Below, in pieces: positions 1-15,027 of a DNA stretch of 64,000 bases (position 1 is the stretch's first letter; the number at the start of each line of letters is the position of its first letter). The DNA is taken from the NCBI GenBank assembly GCA_030685235.1, contig MU839084.1:496001-560000 (forward strand), given 5' to 3'. The notes beneath the pieces are model-generated. The model was not told where the DNA came from. It saw nothing but the letters and a program-made list of their open reading frames with translations, and did not search any database. The position numbers and the translations under genes were made by a program. Source of the stretch: Copromyces sp. CBS 386.78 (Eukaryota; Ascomycota; Sordariomycetes; Sordariales; Sordariaceae).

Positions 1-2338
1 TCACCCAGCCCTATTCCTACTGGAGGTCTCCCTTCTTCAGCACCGTTCCCTCTTTCGAACGTGACATCGCCGTATCCGATCACCGGCACAGGGTCGCCAA
101 CATCAGTAACTGGCACAGGAATTTCGAATCCATTGTCAAGTGTTTCTTCCCTCCCATCCGCTCCATTTCCCATCTCTAATGGAACATTACCCGTTCCTGG
201 GACTGCTACCGGGACACAACCAGTTGGGACAGGCTCATCAAGCGTGCTGCCCAGTGTGGCTTCCACCTCTACGCCCTACCCCTACCCTAATGGTACATCA
301 CCAATTGGGACAGGTTCTTCCGGCCCGATAGCTCCATCGTCAGCTCTCAGCTCTTCAGCTCCATATCCCCTTGGAAATTTGACTACGCCCGCAGCTGGCT
401 CTTCTGGGAGCTCACCACTTACAACCACAGGCTACGGAACTTCGCAAACAGCTCCAGGAACGACAGCTTCACCACCATATCCTGCTGGCAACTCGAGCGT
501 TCCGGTAGGCTCTACTGGAACGGGAGGTGGCAGTGCCCCGTCAAGCACCCCCCTCTATCCCACGTCGCAGTTCCCCACGAAAGGACCTCCTTTCCCAGCC
601 GCGAACTCAACCTCAATGGTTGGGCCTTCCAATCCTTCCATCATACCTAGCGGTTCCATTCCCGGGTCTGTTACCACGGCGCTCCCAACCGGTCCCGGGG
701 TCATTACGAGCAATGCTCCGTACCCGCTGACTAACTGGACCTCCTCCCTGGGACCAACGGGAACTTCTGTGCCGAGTAGCGGACTTGGTCCTGGTCTTTC
801 ATCGAGCGTTGCCCCATACCCATTGTCCAATTCGACTACCGAGAGCAATCCTACCGCCAGCACTCCTTCACCTTCGAGCTCTGGGACAGCAGCACCCGGT
901 CAAGAAACCTCACAAAGCTTGACTTATGCTCCTTATCCGCTCACGAACACGACTACCACAGCCCCTCCGACGGGCTCTGGGGGCTCAAGTCTGACAAATC
1001 CTGCCTTGACGTCACCTACCAGCGGAGCTCCGTTCCCATTGTCAAACTCGACGCTGACTCAGGGTCCAACTGGTAGCATTGGGACGTCGATTAGCCCTGT
1101 TGGCTCTTCCCCCTCGGGAGGAGTATCAACAAATCAACCTGAGTCTGGTAGCTCTGCCCCCTATCCATTGACCAATGGTACTTCACAGCCAGCACCAACA
1201 GGAGCACCCCCAGGAACTGGTTCGTTGACTGTTCCATTCTTCACAACGCCAGTCGGATCCTCTTCTGGTGCACCCGTTAGCACTGCGCCGTTCCCTCTCT
1301 CGAATGGTACCAGCAACGTGCCAACCGGAACAGCAGGAACTGGTAGTGTCCTGCCCTCTACAACGCCTGTGACAGGGACAGTTTCCAACTCTGTAACGGG
1401 CTCTATCCCTACTCGAACAGGCGGCATTTCCAACTCAGCACCGTACCCATTGTCGAACTCTACTAATTCTGGCGGTCCTACTGCCGGACCTACAGGCTCG
1501 CCTAGCGGCACGGAATCCCCGATCTTTACATCAAGGCCCTACACTTCAAGCCCATATCCAGTTTCAAACACGAGCCTGTCTTCAGATTCTACCGGTGGCC
1601 CAATAACGCCACCCAGCTCGGGATCAGGACCGTCCGGCATCTTCACCTCGGCTCCAGTCTCATCTGGTTCTTCTTACTCGTCTGCTGAGGCAACCTCGGC
1701 ACCATATCCCTTGGCAAATTCCACTGCTCCTTCGCCAACAGGCACGGCTGGAAGTGGCTCGATGCCTCTTTCCACCCCGAGCAGCTCTCCTTCCTCGGGC
1801 CCATCCGGAACAGGTGCAAGCAGTGCAGCTTTGACCTCTGGTACCGCTACGCCACCTTATCCGGCATCGAATGGCACCGCAACTGTACCTTATGATACGA
1901 CATGCACAGAAGAGTGGACACCGCCTCCAGAGACGAGCCCATGCAACAGCACTGAGTTCTCAGCCTGGCCAACATCAACTCCCACAGGCAGTCCAGCTTC
2001 CAGCTATTTCCCAACGGTGTCCTGCAACGAGACTACGTTCCTCACCTACTACTCTCCCGGCCCGACACTGCCAACTTCCTCGGGTAGCCTGAGCGCAACA
2101 TCAGTTCCAGGAACAGAAAGTGGTATGAATCGGTCCTACACCCCTTCTTGACACCCACTTACTAACAATGGACACAGAAACAGAGTCAAGCTCCGCCACT
2201 TCCACAACTGGTTATGGAAGCTCCTCGAGCAGTACACGGGAGTACACGCCCCCCGCGTCGTCCCCTGCTTATAACCCAATCGACTCGGGCATGGGCCCGC
2301 TAGATCATCATCATAACCACAGCACCGGACCATTGTAA
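1..2338 (+). CDS. Mucin-like Ser/Thr/Pro-rich tandem-repeat protein (5' partial)
   Basis: The reading frame is open from base 1, so the gene starts upstream. Coding segments are 1-2122 and 2178-2338. The 55-bp intron has donor GTATGA, branch TTACTAACA and acceptor ACAG, and reading through it gives an early stop. The visible protein is almost entirely Ser/Thr/Pro/Gly with about 17 degenerate repeats built on APYPLSNST or APFPLSNGT, each followed by a PTGTGS-like spacer. Most units carry an N-x-S/T sequon. A short segment near the end of exon 1 has the only cysteines (CTEEW, SPCNST, VSCNET). The C-terminus is His-rich (DHHHNHS) and ends GPL, with no hydrophobic tail, so a GPI anchor is not supported. 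A secreted, heavily glycosylated wall or surface protein is inferred from composition alone. No domain family is recognised, and the signal peptide region lies outside the window. Confidence 0.75.
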
Positions 2339-7065
<4,727 letters not shown>

Positions 7066-9192
7066 AGGGATTCTTCAGCGGTTGCATGGTTTTGAGTTAC
7101 GCCAAAAGACCATCAAGTGCTGAGTGGTCAATCTGGCAACGAAATGATGAAACGAAAACGGGAAAACAAAAATGGGGTAATGTGAAGGCCAATGATGCCT
7201 TCATGGTTGCGGCGTTGATGGGATGGAATGGAAGGGATGGATTTGGAGGCTACTCCAAGCAATGTTGATGATTAGATACCTCAAGGTAGAACAGAACAGA
7301 AATGGGATTCGAAGCTTTTTTTCTTCTTTTTTTTTTCTCGCATTCACAACATCAGCAGCTTCTTCGCGCGCCGGTCTTGAATGGTATGCATTTACTGCGT
7401 ATGCATGTTGTTGCCCTGCATATGGATCCGTGTCAGGGACAGTGCAGCAAGCAAAGTTACCTAACACCCGCCCATCCCAATGTCATGAGCCTGATGTTGA
7501 TTCGACTGTTGTTCGCCTTTCTGCTGTTGATGGTGTACCGTATAATCTCGTCAAATTGACTTTCGGGAAACCGCTTTTCAGGCACATATATGCCATTTTC
7601 CTGCCCGATGCCAGGCATATGTATGCCCGCCAACTTGGGTGGGGGAGATGTGTTGCCACCCCGGAGCACTGTAAATTCGAAATTATTATACCCAATCTAT
7701 ATCCTATCTTTTCCCCCTTATTAGTCTGGCTGGGATTGGAGGGTGGGGCGCCAGACTTTACCCTCCTTCACAGAGGGTACGGTTGGCACATATGCTGTAA
7801 TATGTGCTTAAATCTGTACGTAAATGTGCTTGAAAAGCGGTTTCCCGAAAGTCAATTTGACGAGATTATACGGTACCCCATGTGGTTCCGAGCCTGGGAC
7901 GAGGGGGGGACCCTCTTGGTCTGGTTGGCGGCTGAATGTGCCAACCCCTCTACCGTCCATGTGGACTGGTGGTTTCCAACATCGCAAGGCGCTTAACATG
8001 CAGCGGACGCTGCAGCCAGCGGGTACCCGGCCTGCCGGCTTCAGGGCGTTGATCCAAAGAAACCAGGACTGATGATGCCCGACAATGTAAACTCTCGTGT
8101 TGTACGGAAATCTCGTTAGAACGTTGACTGTTATCCCAAGGTCGTGATGCTCTCCATGCGGTGTTCATCTGGACTACAATGTAGGCGTAAGGAGACACAT
8201 GGGATGGAAGAGCAGGGAAAGATTAGGTTCGTTGGAAACACCCAACAATGGGATGAACGGCGTTTGATGGGTCATGCCCCGTCGGGTGCAACGCCCTGTA
8301 AATGGAGGTTAGACCTGGAAAACAACCATTCGGCGTCGAGAGTTTTCTCTAGGAAGAACTGAAGGCTCCAGAGTCTCTTTGGGCAGCCACGGCACTGGCG
8401 CATCACACAGTGAAAATTTGACGTTTGTTTCGTACGTTATAGCGATAGGCTCTTTTTAGGCAGTAGAAGAACACCGTCAGGAACCCGACAACCGACTGTT
8501 TTGAGCCTTCTGCCTGACCGCACAGTGTGCAAACGAACTGGGGCCGACGTTGTCGTCAGATCAGTTACCATCCCGGCAAGGTATTAAGAACCTCAGTGAA
8601 AGTGAGCATTACCAAACCAGGCCAAGTTTGAACATTTGAGCGATCCAACTACCTAGGTACGTACATCCATACCACCGACTGCGAGCCACTGAGCCAGTGT
8701 TACTCGCCATCCCACTCCCAACACTTCAAACCTTTTGTGGCCAATGATACACTCCTTACAAGTATAGCAATATCTGATCCAGCTAGACCAAGCCAAACCG
8801 CCATCCTACCTCGACCCGACCCGCACGCAGTCACCATCGTCTGCTCCTCGGCCAAAACACACTGTGACAGCGTCTTCTCGCCTACCGCCCGGGCAAGTCT
8901 CGCAGTCTCCGCGCTGCGCTGTCCTGTCTTGGTTCTGCACTCTTGCGTATTACACCGCGTCCTTCGTCAGACCCGACAGAGGAATACGGAGCGCACTGCA
9001 ACACCGCCCTCGACCTTGCTGGTTCGAGGCCAACGCCCACCGCAGGCCCCTCCCCCAACACCCGCCTGTCTGCGCGGCCACCCCCTCTCCAACAGCCCAC
9101 CCACCCAACCGTTATTTGCCGCCAGAAGCTACAGCAGCAGCTGCATCCCGTCACTGGTAGGGCGGGTTGCTTAAACCCTGCTATGCTTCACC
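7066..9192. other. Intergenic region containing a MITE
   Basis: About 2.1 kb between two same-strand genes. It holds the 3' region of the ATP sulfurylase gene, the inverted-repeat element at 7538-7873 and the leader of the 1007-aa gene. Open frames here, including one of 257 codons across the MITE, have no coding character. Confidence 0.6.
7538..7873. mobile_element. MITE with ~55-bp terminal inverted repeats and TA target duplication
   Basis: The left end begins CCGTATAATCTCGTCAAATT and the right end is its reverse complement. The first 43 bases of each arm (7538-7580 and 7831-7873) are identical, and the match continues to about 55 bases with three differences. The element is bounded by TA on both sides (7536-7537 and 7874-7875), the target duplication of the Tc1/mariner/pogo superfamily. 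It is 336 bp long and has no transposase frame, so it is non-autonomous. The arms carry no RIP-like mutations, which fits an element shorter than the length RIP usually needs. Near-identical arms suggest recent activity. Confidence 0.85.
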
Positions 9193-12100
9193 ATGCCGTC
9201 CTCTAAAGATCAGGATGTCGACTGCGACAACAACAGCCGCGTTCGTGAGGACCGACTGCCACACCGATCCAAAAGTGATTTACGGAGAGACACCAAGGAC
9301 CGTGACCGAGATCGAGACCGAGACCGCGACCGCGACCGCGATAGAGAACGGGACCGTGATCGAACCAGCACTACCGACCGGGACAGAGAACGCAGGAAGG
9401 AGAACAAGGACAAGGACAGAGAGAGGGATAGAGACAGAGACAGAGAGAGGGACAGAGACAAGGATAGGGAGAGAGACAGGGACAGAGACCGAGACAGAGG
9501 AGACAGGGACAGGGAAAGAGAGCGGGACAGAGACAGAGAGCAGGATAGGGAACCGTCCCTCCTTCGAGAAAAGCGGTCATCCAGGACTCCCAGGCTGCTG
9601 AAAACCACGGACAGCGATACCAATTCCCGTTCATCGCGCCAGTCAGTGTCTTATCGCCGCCATCGGCCAAAAGAGATGGAGAAGGAAGAGTCCTCGATTC
9701 TCTCAGGGGCCGCGAGCTCCATGACTGACATAGTCCCGGAGCTTGCCCGGAGCATCGATCGGCCAAACATACCGTATCCTACCTTCAGCAAAGTCCACAG
9801 CAAAGACCTCATTTACAGCAAAGAAGATCTCTCTTACACCCGTACAGATCCGCTCACTCCTGATGGCACCGACGTCGGCAACAGCGACAAAAGGCGGTCC
9901 AAGTCCGTTGACTCTCGTTCGGCCCTACGGAAGTCTTCCTCTCTTCGGAAGGAGTCACGGAAACAAACAGAGGATCGTCCGCCCAGCCCACCGGAAACAG
10001 ACCTGTCGGGCTCTAGAAGGAGGAGATCCGGGACTCCAGTATCGGTGAGAGAAGGAGAGCAGGCTCCAGAACGATCGGATTCCAGAAGCTCAAATCGGAT
10101 GTCGAGATCAAGATCTGACGCAAGATCAAAGCTTTCCAAAGTTTCGAGAGTGTCCAGCGAAGCCACGGAGACACAGTCCCAGACGTTTACCGCCCAAACC
10201 AGACATTCGCCCGAAACCACTCCGACAGAGAATACCGATGCCTCAACGGACCTTTCGACAGTCAAGGGGTCTACGATGGAGTCAATGGCGGATACGGTTC
10301 AGATCAGACGACCACCGCCAATCGAGGTCGATTCGTCGCCCGAGTCCGCTCCAGACTCATCACCAAAGACGCCCACGCAAACGCCACAGTTCCCGCCTTC
10401 CGCTGTATCCCAGGAACAAAAGCAAACACGGTTTGACGCTCCATCCGACTTCACTGCTGCCTCCGAGGCTGTGACGGACACGACCGCTCAGCGAGCACCG
10501 CCGCCGCCGCCGCCGCCGCCACCGCCTCCGCTTAGCATTAACCTTCAGGAAGCAACTCGAGTTGATTATCTCCTCCAGAACGGCGGCTTGCCGCAAACTG
10601 TTCCAAAGACATTCCTTGCCGTTTTGCCGCGCCAAAATGGCAACCGACCATCGAACCCGCCTCTGCAGGGTGCTGAGACACTGTTTGCACCTTTTTTCAA
10701 CTTGATCAACCAGTACCAGACTGTACTCAAGAACCATGGATCTATTGCGGTTGCTACTGGCCATCGAACGGTAGCCCGCCGTCTCTTAGATCGACTGGAG
10801 AATGTGTTCTCCCGAGACCTTTGCGCGGATGGCTGCCCGTGCATTATCTGCCAGCACTCGGACGAAACACATAGAGGTCTAGGGTGGGGAGAAGTCCTTG
10901 AGAGGGTCAGCGGCCGGGTTGATCTACCGCAATGGCCGCCTTTTGACCTCGCGTCATTGGGAAGCAAGGCCCAAGAGGATCTGGCAGAACTTCCTCCGAG
11001 ACCGACGTCTCCTATCAACATGGACCCTGACATTGCTGAAGAGTTTAGGGAACACTATCTGCGTCAAACGAAGCGCGTCAGGGCAGCTGTCGACAGGTGG
11101 ATGCAAACATGCGAGAAAGCCCCTGCGCCGTTGCCCCAAGAGGTAGATGACGAAACGCTAACCTTTGCCATCCTCACCAACCTGGACCCCGACGACCGGC
11201 CATTCTTCAATGCTTTGTTATCCGGCTCGCGGGATCTTCACCCGGCAACACGGGCGCCGACACCCTCCCCACTACGCAAGCCTCGAAACGACTTCGTGGT
11301 CAAGACGGGTCTCTCTCTACAGAGATTATACCGCCTATCTCAGGCCCCACGCGATGCCGAGACGGCAATGTATCTCGTCAAGAATCCTGCCATGCACGAT
11401 CTCTTATATACGATTTCCGACATCAACACTTCCGAGTGGGAAATCCTAATATCAGGTCGCTTTGACGGATTTCTCTGGTCCGGAGCAGATGATGATGGAT
11501 ACGAACGAGACACTCCTTTCTCCCGGGGACCGACGCCAGCGAACGGGATAGGGGGAGAGAGGGGATTCGCGTCTCCTCGTATCATGAGCCCAGGCATCCG
11601 CAACTCCAGGACCAACACCCCCTTCAGCCCAGGTATGGGAGGCGGCCCTATGTCGTCCACTCCCTTCTCCCGCGGCCCAACCCCCGCCTCGTTCGTCAGC
11701 GGGACAACGAACAACTCGTCCTACCCTTCCCGAGGAGCAGTGAGCCACGATGAGGAAACAGAGATCCAGGTTGTGGGTGAACTGGAGCGCGAAATCTTCA
11801 ACGGCATGGAAGCGCTCGAAGACGCCTTTGAGAAGCTCCACGAGCAAGCCATGGGAGTCAGGGATGCGTTGAGGAGAAGGGGTGCAGCATTGGCCATGAG
11901 CCTGCAACAGAAGAGGGGACTCGGGTACAGAGGAATCGATGTGTTGCCTCTGAGCGGGAGCAGCGGAGCGTATGACCGACCTGCCTGGGCCGATGAGGAG
12001 AAGATGATGGACGGGCTTGGTGGGCCCGGCGGACCCGGTGGCCAAGGCGGTGGTTATTTTGATGATACCCAGAGCGAATGGGGAATGCAGGATGATATCA

Positions 12101-12216
12101 GCGAGCTGGCGCCGGATGATTCAGCGAGCCAGATCAGCAGTAACCGGATGCGGAGGCCGAAGAGGAGACGGGAGAGGGCAACGCCGGCGCCGATTGAGGA
12201 GGAAGATGAGGCGTGA
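9193..12216 (+). CDS. Conserved fungal protein with RD/RE-rich N-terminus and poly-Pro tract
   Basis: Single-exon gene of 1007 aa starting in a good context (CACCATG). Residues about 35-115 are a near-continuous run of Arg alternating with Asp or Glu. A serine-rich disordered stretch follows, and a run of 12 prolines starts near residue 436. The only folded-looking part is about residues 450-765. It starts LLQNGGLPQTVPKTFLAV and includes a Cys cluster (CADGCPCIIC) near residue 546 and a mostly helical segment ending GRFDGFLW. The tail has TPFSRGPTP repeats, a helical segment (EIFNGMEALEDAFEKLHEQA), a Gly-rich run and a basic-acidic end. I recognise the type as a Pezizomycotina-specific conserved protein but know no function. 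RD/RE dipeptides occur in RNA-processing proteins, so a nuclear role is possible but only inferred. Confidence 0.85.
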   Translation: MPSSKDQDVDCDNNSRVREDRLPHRSKSDLRRDTKDRDRDRDRDRDRDRDRERDRDRTSTTDRDRERRKENKDKDRERDRDRDRERDRDKDRERDRDRDRDRGDRDRERERDRDREQDREPSLLREKRSSRTPRLLKTTDSDTNSRSSRQSVSYRRHRPKEMEKEESSILSGAASSMTDIVPELARSIDRPNIPYPTFSKVHSKDLIYSKEDLSYTRTDPLTPDGTDVGNSDKRRSKSVDSRSALRKSSSLRKESRKQTEDRPPSPPETDLSGSRRRRSGTPVSVREGEQAPERSDSRSSNRMSRSRSDARSKLSKVSRVSSEATETQSQTFTAQTRHSPETTPTENTDASTDLSTVKGSTMESMADTVQIRRPPPIEVDSSPESAPDSSPKTPTQTPQFPPSAVSQEQKQTRFDAPSDFTAASEAVTDTTAQRAPPPPPPPPPPPLSINLQEATRVDYLLQNGGLPQTVPKTFLAVLPRQNGNRPSNPPLQGAETLFAPFFNLINQYQTVLKNHGSIAVATGHRTVARRLLDRLENVFSRDLCADGCPCIICQHSDETHRGLGWGEVLERVSGRVDLPQWPPFDLASLGSKAQEDLAELPPRPTSPINMDPDIAEEFREHYLRQTKRVRAAVDRWMQTCEKAPAPLPQEVDDETLTFAILTNLDPDDRPFFNALLSGSRDLHPATRAPTPSPLRKPRNDFVVKTGLSLQRLYRLSQAPRDAETAMYLVKNPAMHDLLYTISDINTSEWEILISGRFDGFLWSGADDDGYERDTPFSRGPTPANGIGGERGFASPRIMSPGIRNSRTNTPFSPGMGGGPMSSTPFSRGPTPASFVSGTTNNSSYPSRGAVSHDEETEIQVVGELEREIFNGMEALEDAFEKLHEQAMGVRDALRRRGAALAMSLQQKRGLGYRGIDVLPLSGSSGAYDRPAWADEEKMMDGLGGPGGPGGQGGGYFDDTQSEWGMQDDISELAPDDSASQISSNRMRRPKRRRERATPAPIEEEDEA

Positions 12217-12949
12217 GCAGATTTCGTACTTGGTTCTTATTTGGGGTTTCACTTACACAAGGCGGAGTAATGGTTTGGTTGGTTTTGCGAAAACGGAATA
12301 ATGACAAGGCATGGATATTCTCTTTTTTTCAGAGGCATTGGAACGAAATAACACGACCAACAAACATGAAGACCGGTTGTTGATACTGAAAGCAGTCGAT
12401 GAGCAAAGGGAGCGAGTAGGAAGTAGTTGGGTTGGTGTGTTTGATGGAGAGCAACTGGGGCCGACCCTCAGCCAAGTTGTTGGTTGTCGAAAGCCCGGAA
12501 TGAGCTTGGTTGGCGTTGTCTTTGTACTGCTTTATCTTTATTCGGTCCAGCACGAATCTGTTCTTTATGTATAATGGGGGACACATCAATGTATACCATT
12601 TCCGCTGGCTTTTCAGGGATTAAAATGCTAAATCATAATGACGTTCATCATCCATCGACCCTGTCAGGGCTGCATCAAGCTTAATATCCCGTACTGTACC
12701 AGCGTCTTCCGGTGGGATGAACACCTGTTGCTGTATCCAAAGTAAACCGCGCGCCGAAGTTTGGTGGTGTCTGTTTGGACCTAGAAGCTGGATTGTACAG
12801 TTTGTTTATCTCTAACCCGTCGTGTGTAATCGTACAACTTTAGTAGGCTGTCCCCTACTCATCACCACACAGTAGCCACCGACACCGAACGCCTCTTACA
12901 CCAATCATACCATGGACTATCCGGTCCGGGGTATATCTTGCCTCTCTTC
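12217..12949. other. Convergent 3' intergenic region
   Basis: Region of 733 bp between two converging genes. It holds the 3' untranslated regions of both and no supported gene or repeat. Confidence 0.6.
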
Positions 12950-13990
12950 TTAGTGAGTCTTAACCTCAGACAGCAACTTGACCGTCTCCTGCTCCTGCTC
13001 CCACTTCTCCGGCGTCATGGGCTGGACGGTCGCGATGATCTTCCAGCTGTTCGCCATCGTCCACGTCTCGTTATCGAGCATGGTGCCAATAACCACGTTC
13101 TCGACCAGGTCCAGCTCTTTCTCGCTGCCGGGCACGACCCTGCGCCTCTCGTCCTTCTCGACCACGCGCTGCCGGCTGGCGATCGAGACCGTGACCTGCC
13201 ACAGCAGCTTGGTCTGGAACCCGGCCATGGGGAAGATCTTGAGCGAGACCATGCGGGGCTCCCTGTTGTAGCGCACGAGCTCCCACGTGCACGTGTGGCC
13301 CCGGGGCCGCTGCTGGATGTTGATCGCCAGCGGCAAGTACAGGTTCGGGTCGACAATCTTCTCCAGCGTGTCCACGTCGCCCGACGCGATGGCCTCGTTC
13401 ATCTGCCGGTGCAGCGCCTTGGTCTGCGCGATCAACGGCCCCTTCTTGAGCGAGACCAGCGGCTTCTGCCGCCAGCTGGGCTGCGACATGTACCGGTATT
13501 GTCTGGACAGCAGGAAGTCCAACCCCTTGACCCGGAAGATGCTCCAGAGGTAGTACATGAGCGGCTTGAACTGTTTCGGGAAGCGCGAAAAGGGAGGGAC
13601 GACGAAGGTTTCTGATTTGTGTTTTCAAAGGGTTAGTTAGTGGCCCTTCGTTAGGCTCCATGGCGATCATCTTTGTGAAAGTTACGTAGGAACGCATCAG
13701 GAATCGTGGATTATCGAGAAATAAATACCTGGGAGAACAATGGCGGGCGCCTTAGAAGGGTCCTGCCTAGCATTCTCCATCGATGGCGCCGGTTGGACTT
13801 TGGTATTTCTCGCGGCAGCGCCGTCCATCTGGCGAATACGCGATTGGGATCTTCTGTTGGCGGCTGCCCTGTTCTTTGAAGTAGAGAAGAGAGCCCGACC
13901 CACGGCCATCACTGGCGAGGCTGTCGTCATCGTCGTCGCCAGCGAGCCCGACGCGCGGGCACGCAAGCCCAGCTTTGTTGCCGCCAGCAT
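12950..13990 (-). CDS. mba1: Mba1/mL45-like mitochondrial ribosome-associated protein
   Basis: Exons (minus strand) are 13990-13729 and 13611-12950, giving 307 aa; the intron is 117 bp. The N-terminus is rich in Arg, Ala, Ser and Thr and lacks acids (MLAATKLGLRARAS, then GRALFSTSKNRAAANRR), as in a mitochondrial presequence. The mature part contains FSRFPKQFKPLMYYLW and a Tim44-like/MBA1 fold segment from about residue 130, with LHRQMNEAIASGDVDTLEKI typical of the family. In yeast Mba1 docks mitoribosomes at the inner membrane for co-translational insertion; animal mL45 is the homologous ribosomal subunit. The family assignment rests on recalled sequence resemblance. The gene is divergent from the Eos1-like gene. 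Confidence 0.75.
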
Positions 13991-15027
13991 CTCTGATGTG
14001 TTTTTCTTTCCTTGACAGCCGACCTTGGCTTCGTCGTGACCCTGTCCTTCGGTAGGGTTCGAGATATGGTGTATGCGCACGAAAACGACTTTCCGGGTGA
14101 CGTCAAGCCGGAAAATATGTTTTGTGCTGGGGGGAAACCGCTGCTGTCGTTCGTCTCAAACTATCGGGATGATCCAATGGTCAGTTCCGGCCGGTCGGTA
14201 TTGGGGTGTGGGCGGCACGGTTCGGAGGACGGAGCTCGAAGCGGGACTTGGGAACGAGACGAGGGGATCCGGGATCCGTGCTGGTGTGCGGATTCCCCGT
14301 TCGGCAGCTTCTTGCGCGCGCGACTCGGTCCTGGAAACCGCTGGGAAAATGGGAAACCATCAACAAAACGTACCTACAGCATCCACAACTGACGGCGGTC
14401 GAGGTACCTGTACGTGCCGCGCGGACGGGGTCGAACGGGGTCGGAGCCGCTTCAAAATTTCCCACGACGGATCTCGGTTTGTTTGCCGGGCCATTATTGG
14501 AGAATTGAGACGCCGGCATAACCCCCCAGCATTGCACGCCCGCTGCCCGCTGCAAACCATCCACCACCCCGCCCATTGCCGCTCTCCAAGAAAGCTTTCA
14601 ATCGCGCTGACCAATGAGTGTCCGTCATCTAATCGGCGTCCTCCGCCAGGGAGACCCAAGCACGACGACGATGAAAGGGTCTAGGCCTGAAGGGTTGCGG
14701 ATGGAGGAGCTGCCATGCTACCGTCGATTAATGACCTCAGGGATCGCCCGCTTCCCGTTGTTCGTGATTTACACGTTGAAAGCCACTTGGCTTGGATCCT
14801 GTTCGACTTTGACACCGCACATCGACTTCACTTTGTTGAATCTCCATCCCAAACAACAGTTACGTTGCGCGAGCTAAGCCAATCGACCGTCCCGCCGAAC
14901 CTACAGACCAGGTTTTCAACTCCTATTTTAAGCCCATTTGCGCGCCAGTCCACGACCCCCCCAATCTCGAAAAGCTGTTCAACGAAGCTCCTTGGGTTTC
15001 GCTGTATGGGCAGACGAGAATATCTTC
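13991..15027. other. Divergent intergenic region (mba1-like / eos1-like)
   Basis: About 1.04 kb between two divergent start codons, so it must hold both promoters. No reading frame here is convincing, and no specific regulatory motif was recognised. Confidence 0.55.

Noticed and set aside
7223..7996. 257-codon plus-strand frame
   Set aside because: It runs through both arms of the MITE and has no conserved features.
9210..9623. 137-codon Ser/Leu/Arg repeat frame on the minus strand
   Set aside because: Antisense of the RD/RE tract of the 1007-aa gene.
14073..14684. 203-codon plus-strand frame between the Mba1-like and Eos1-like genes
   Set aside because: Low-complexity composition, no domain and no conserved start; it lies in the shared promoter region.
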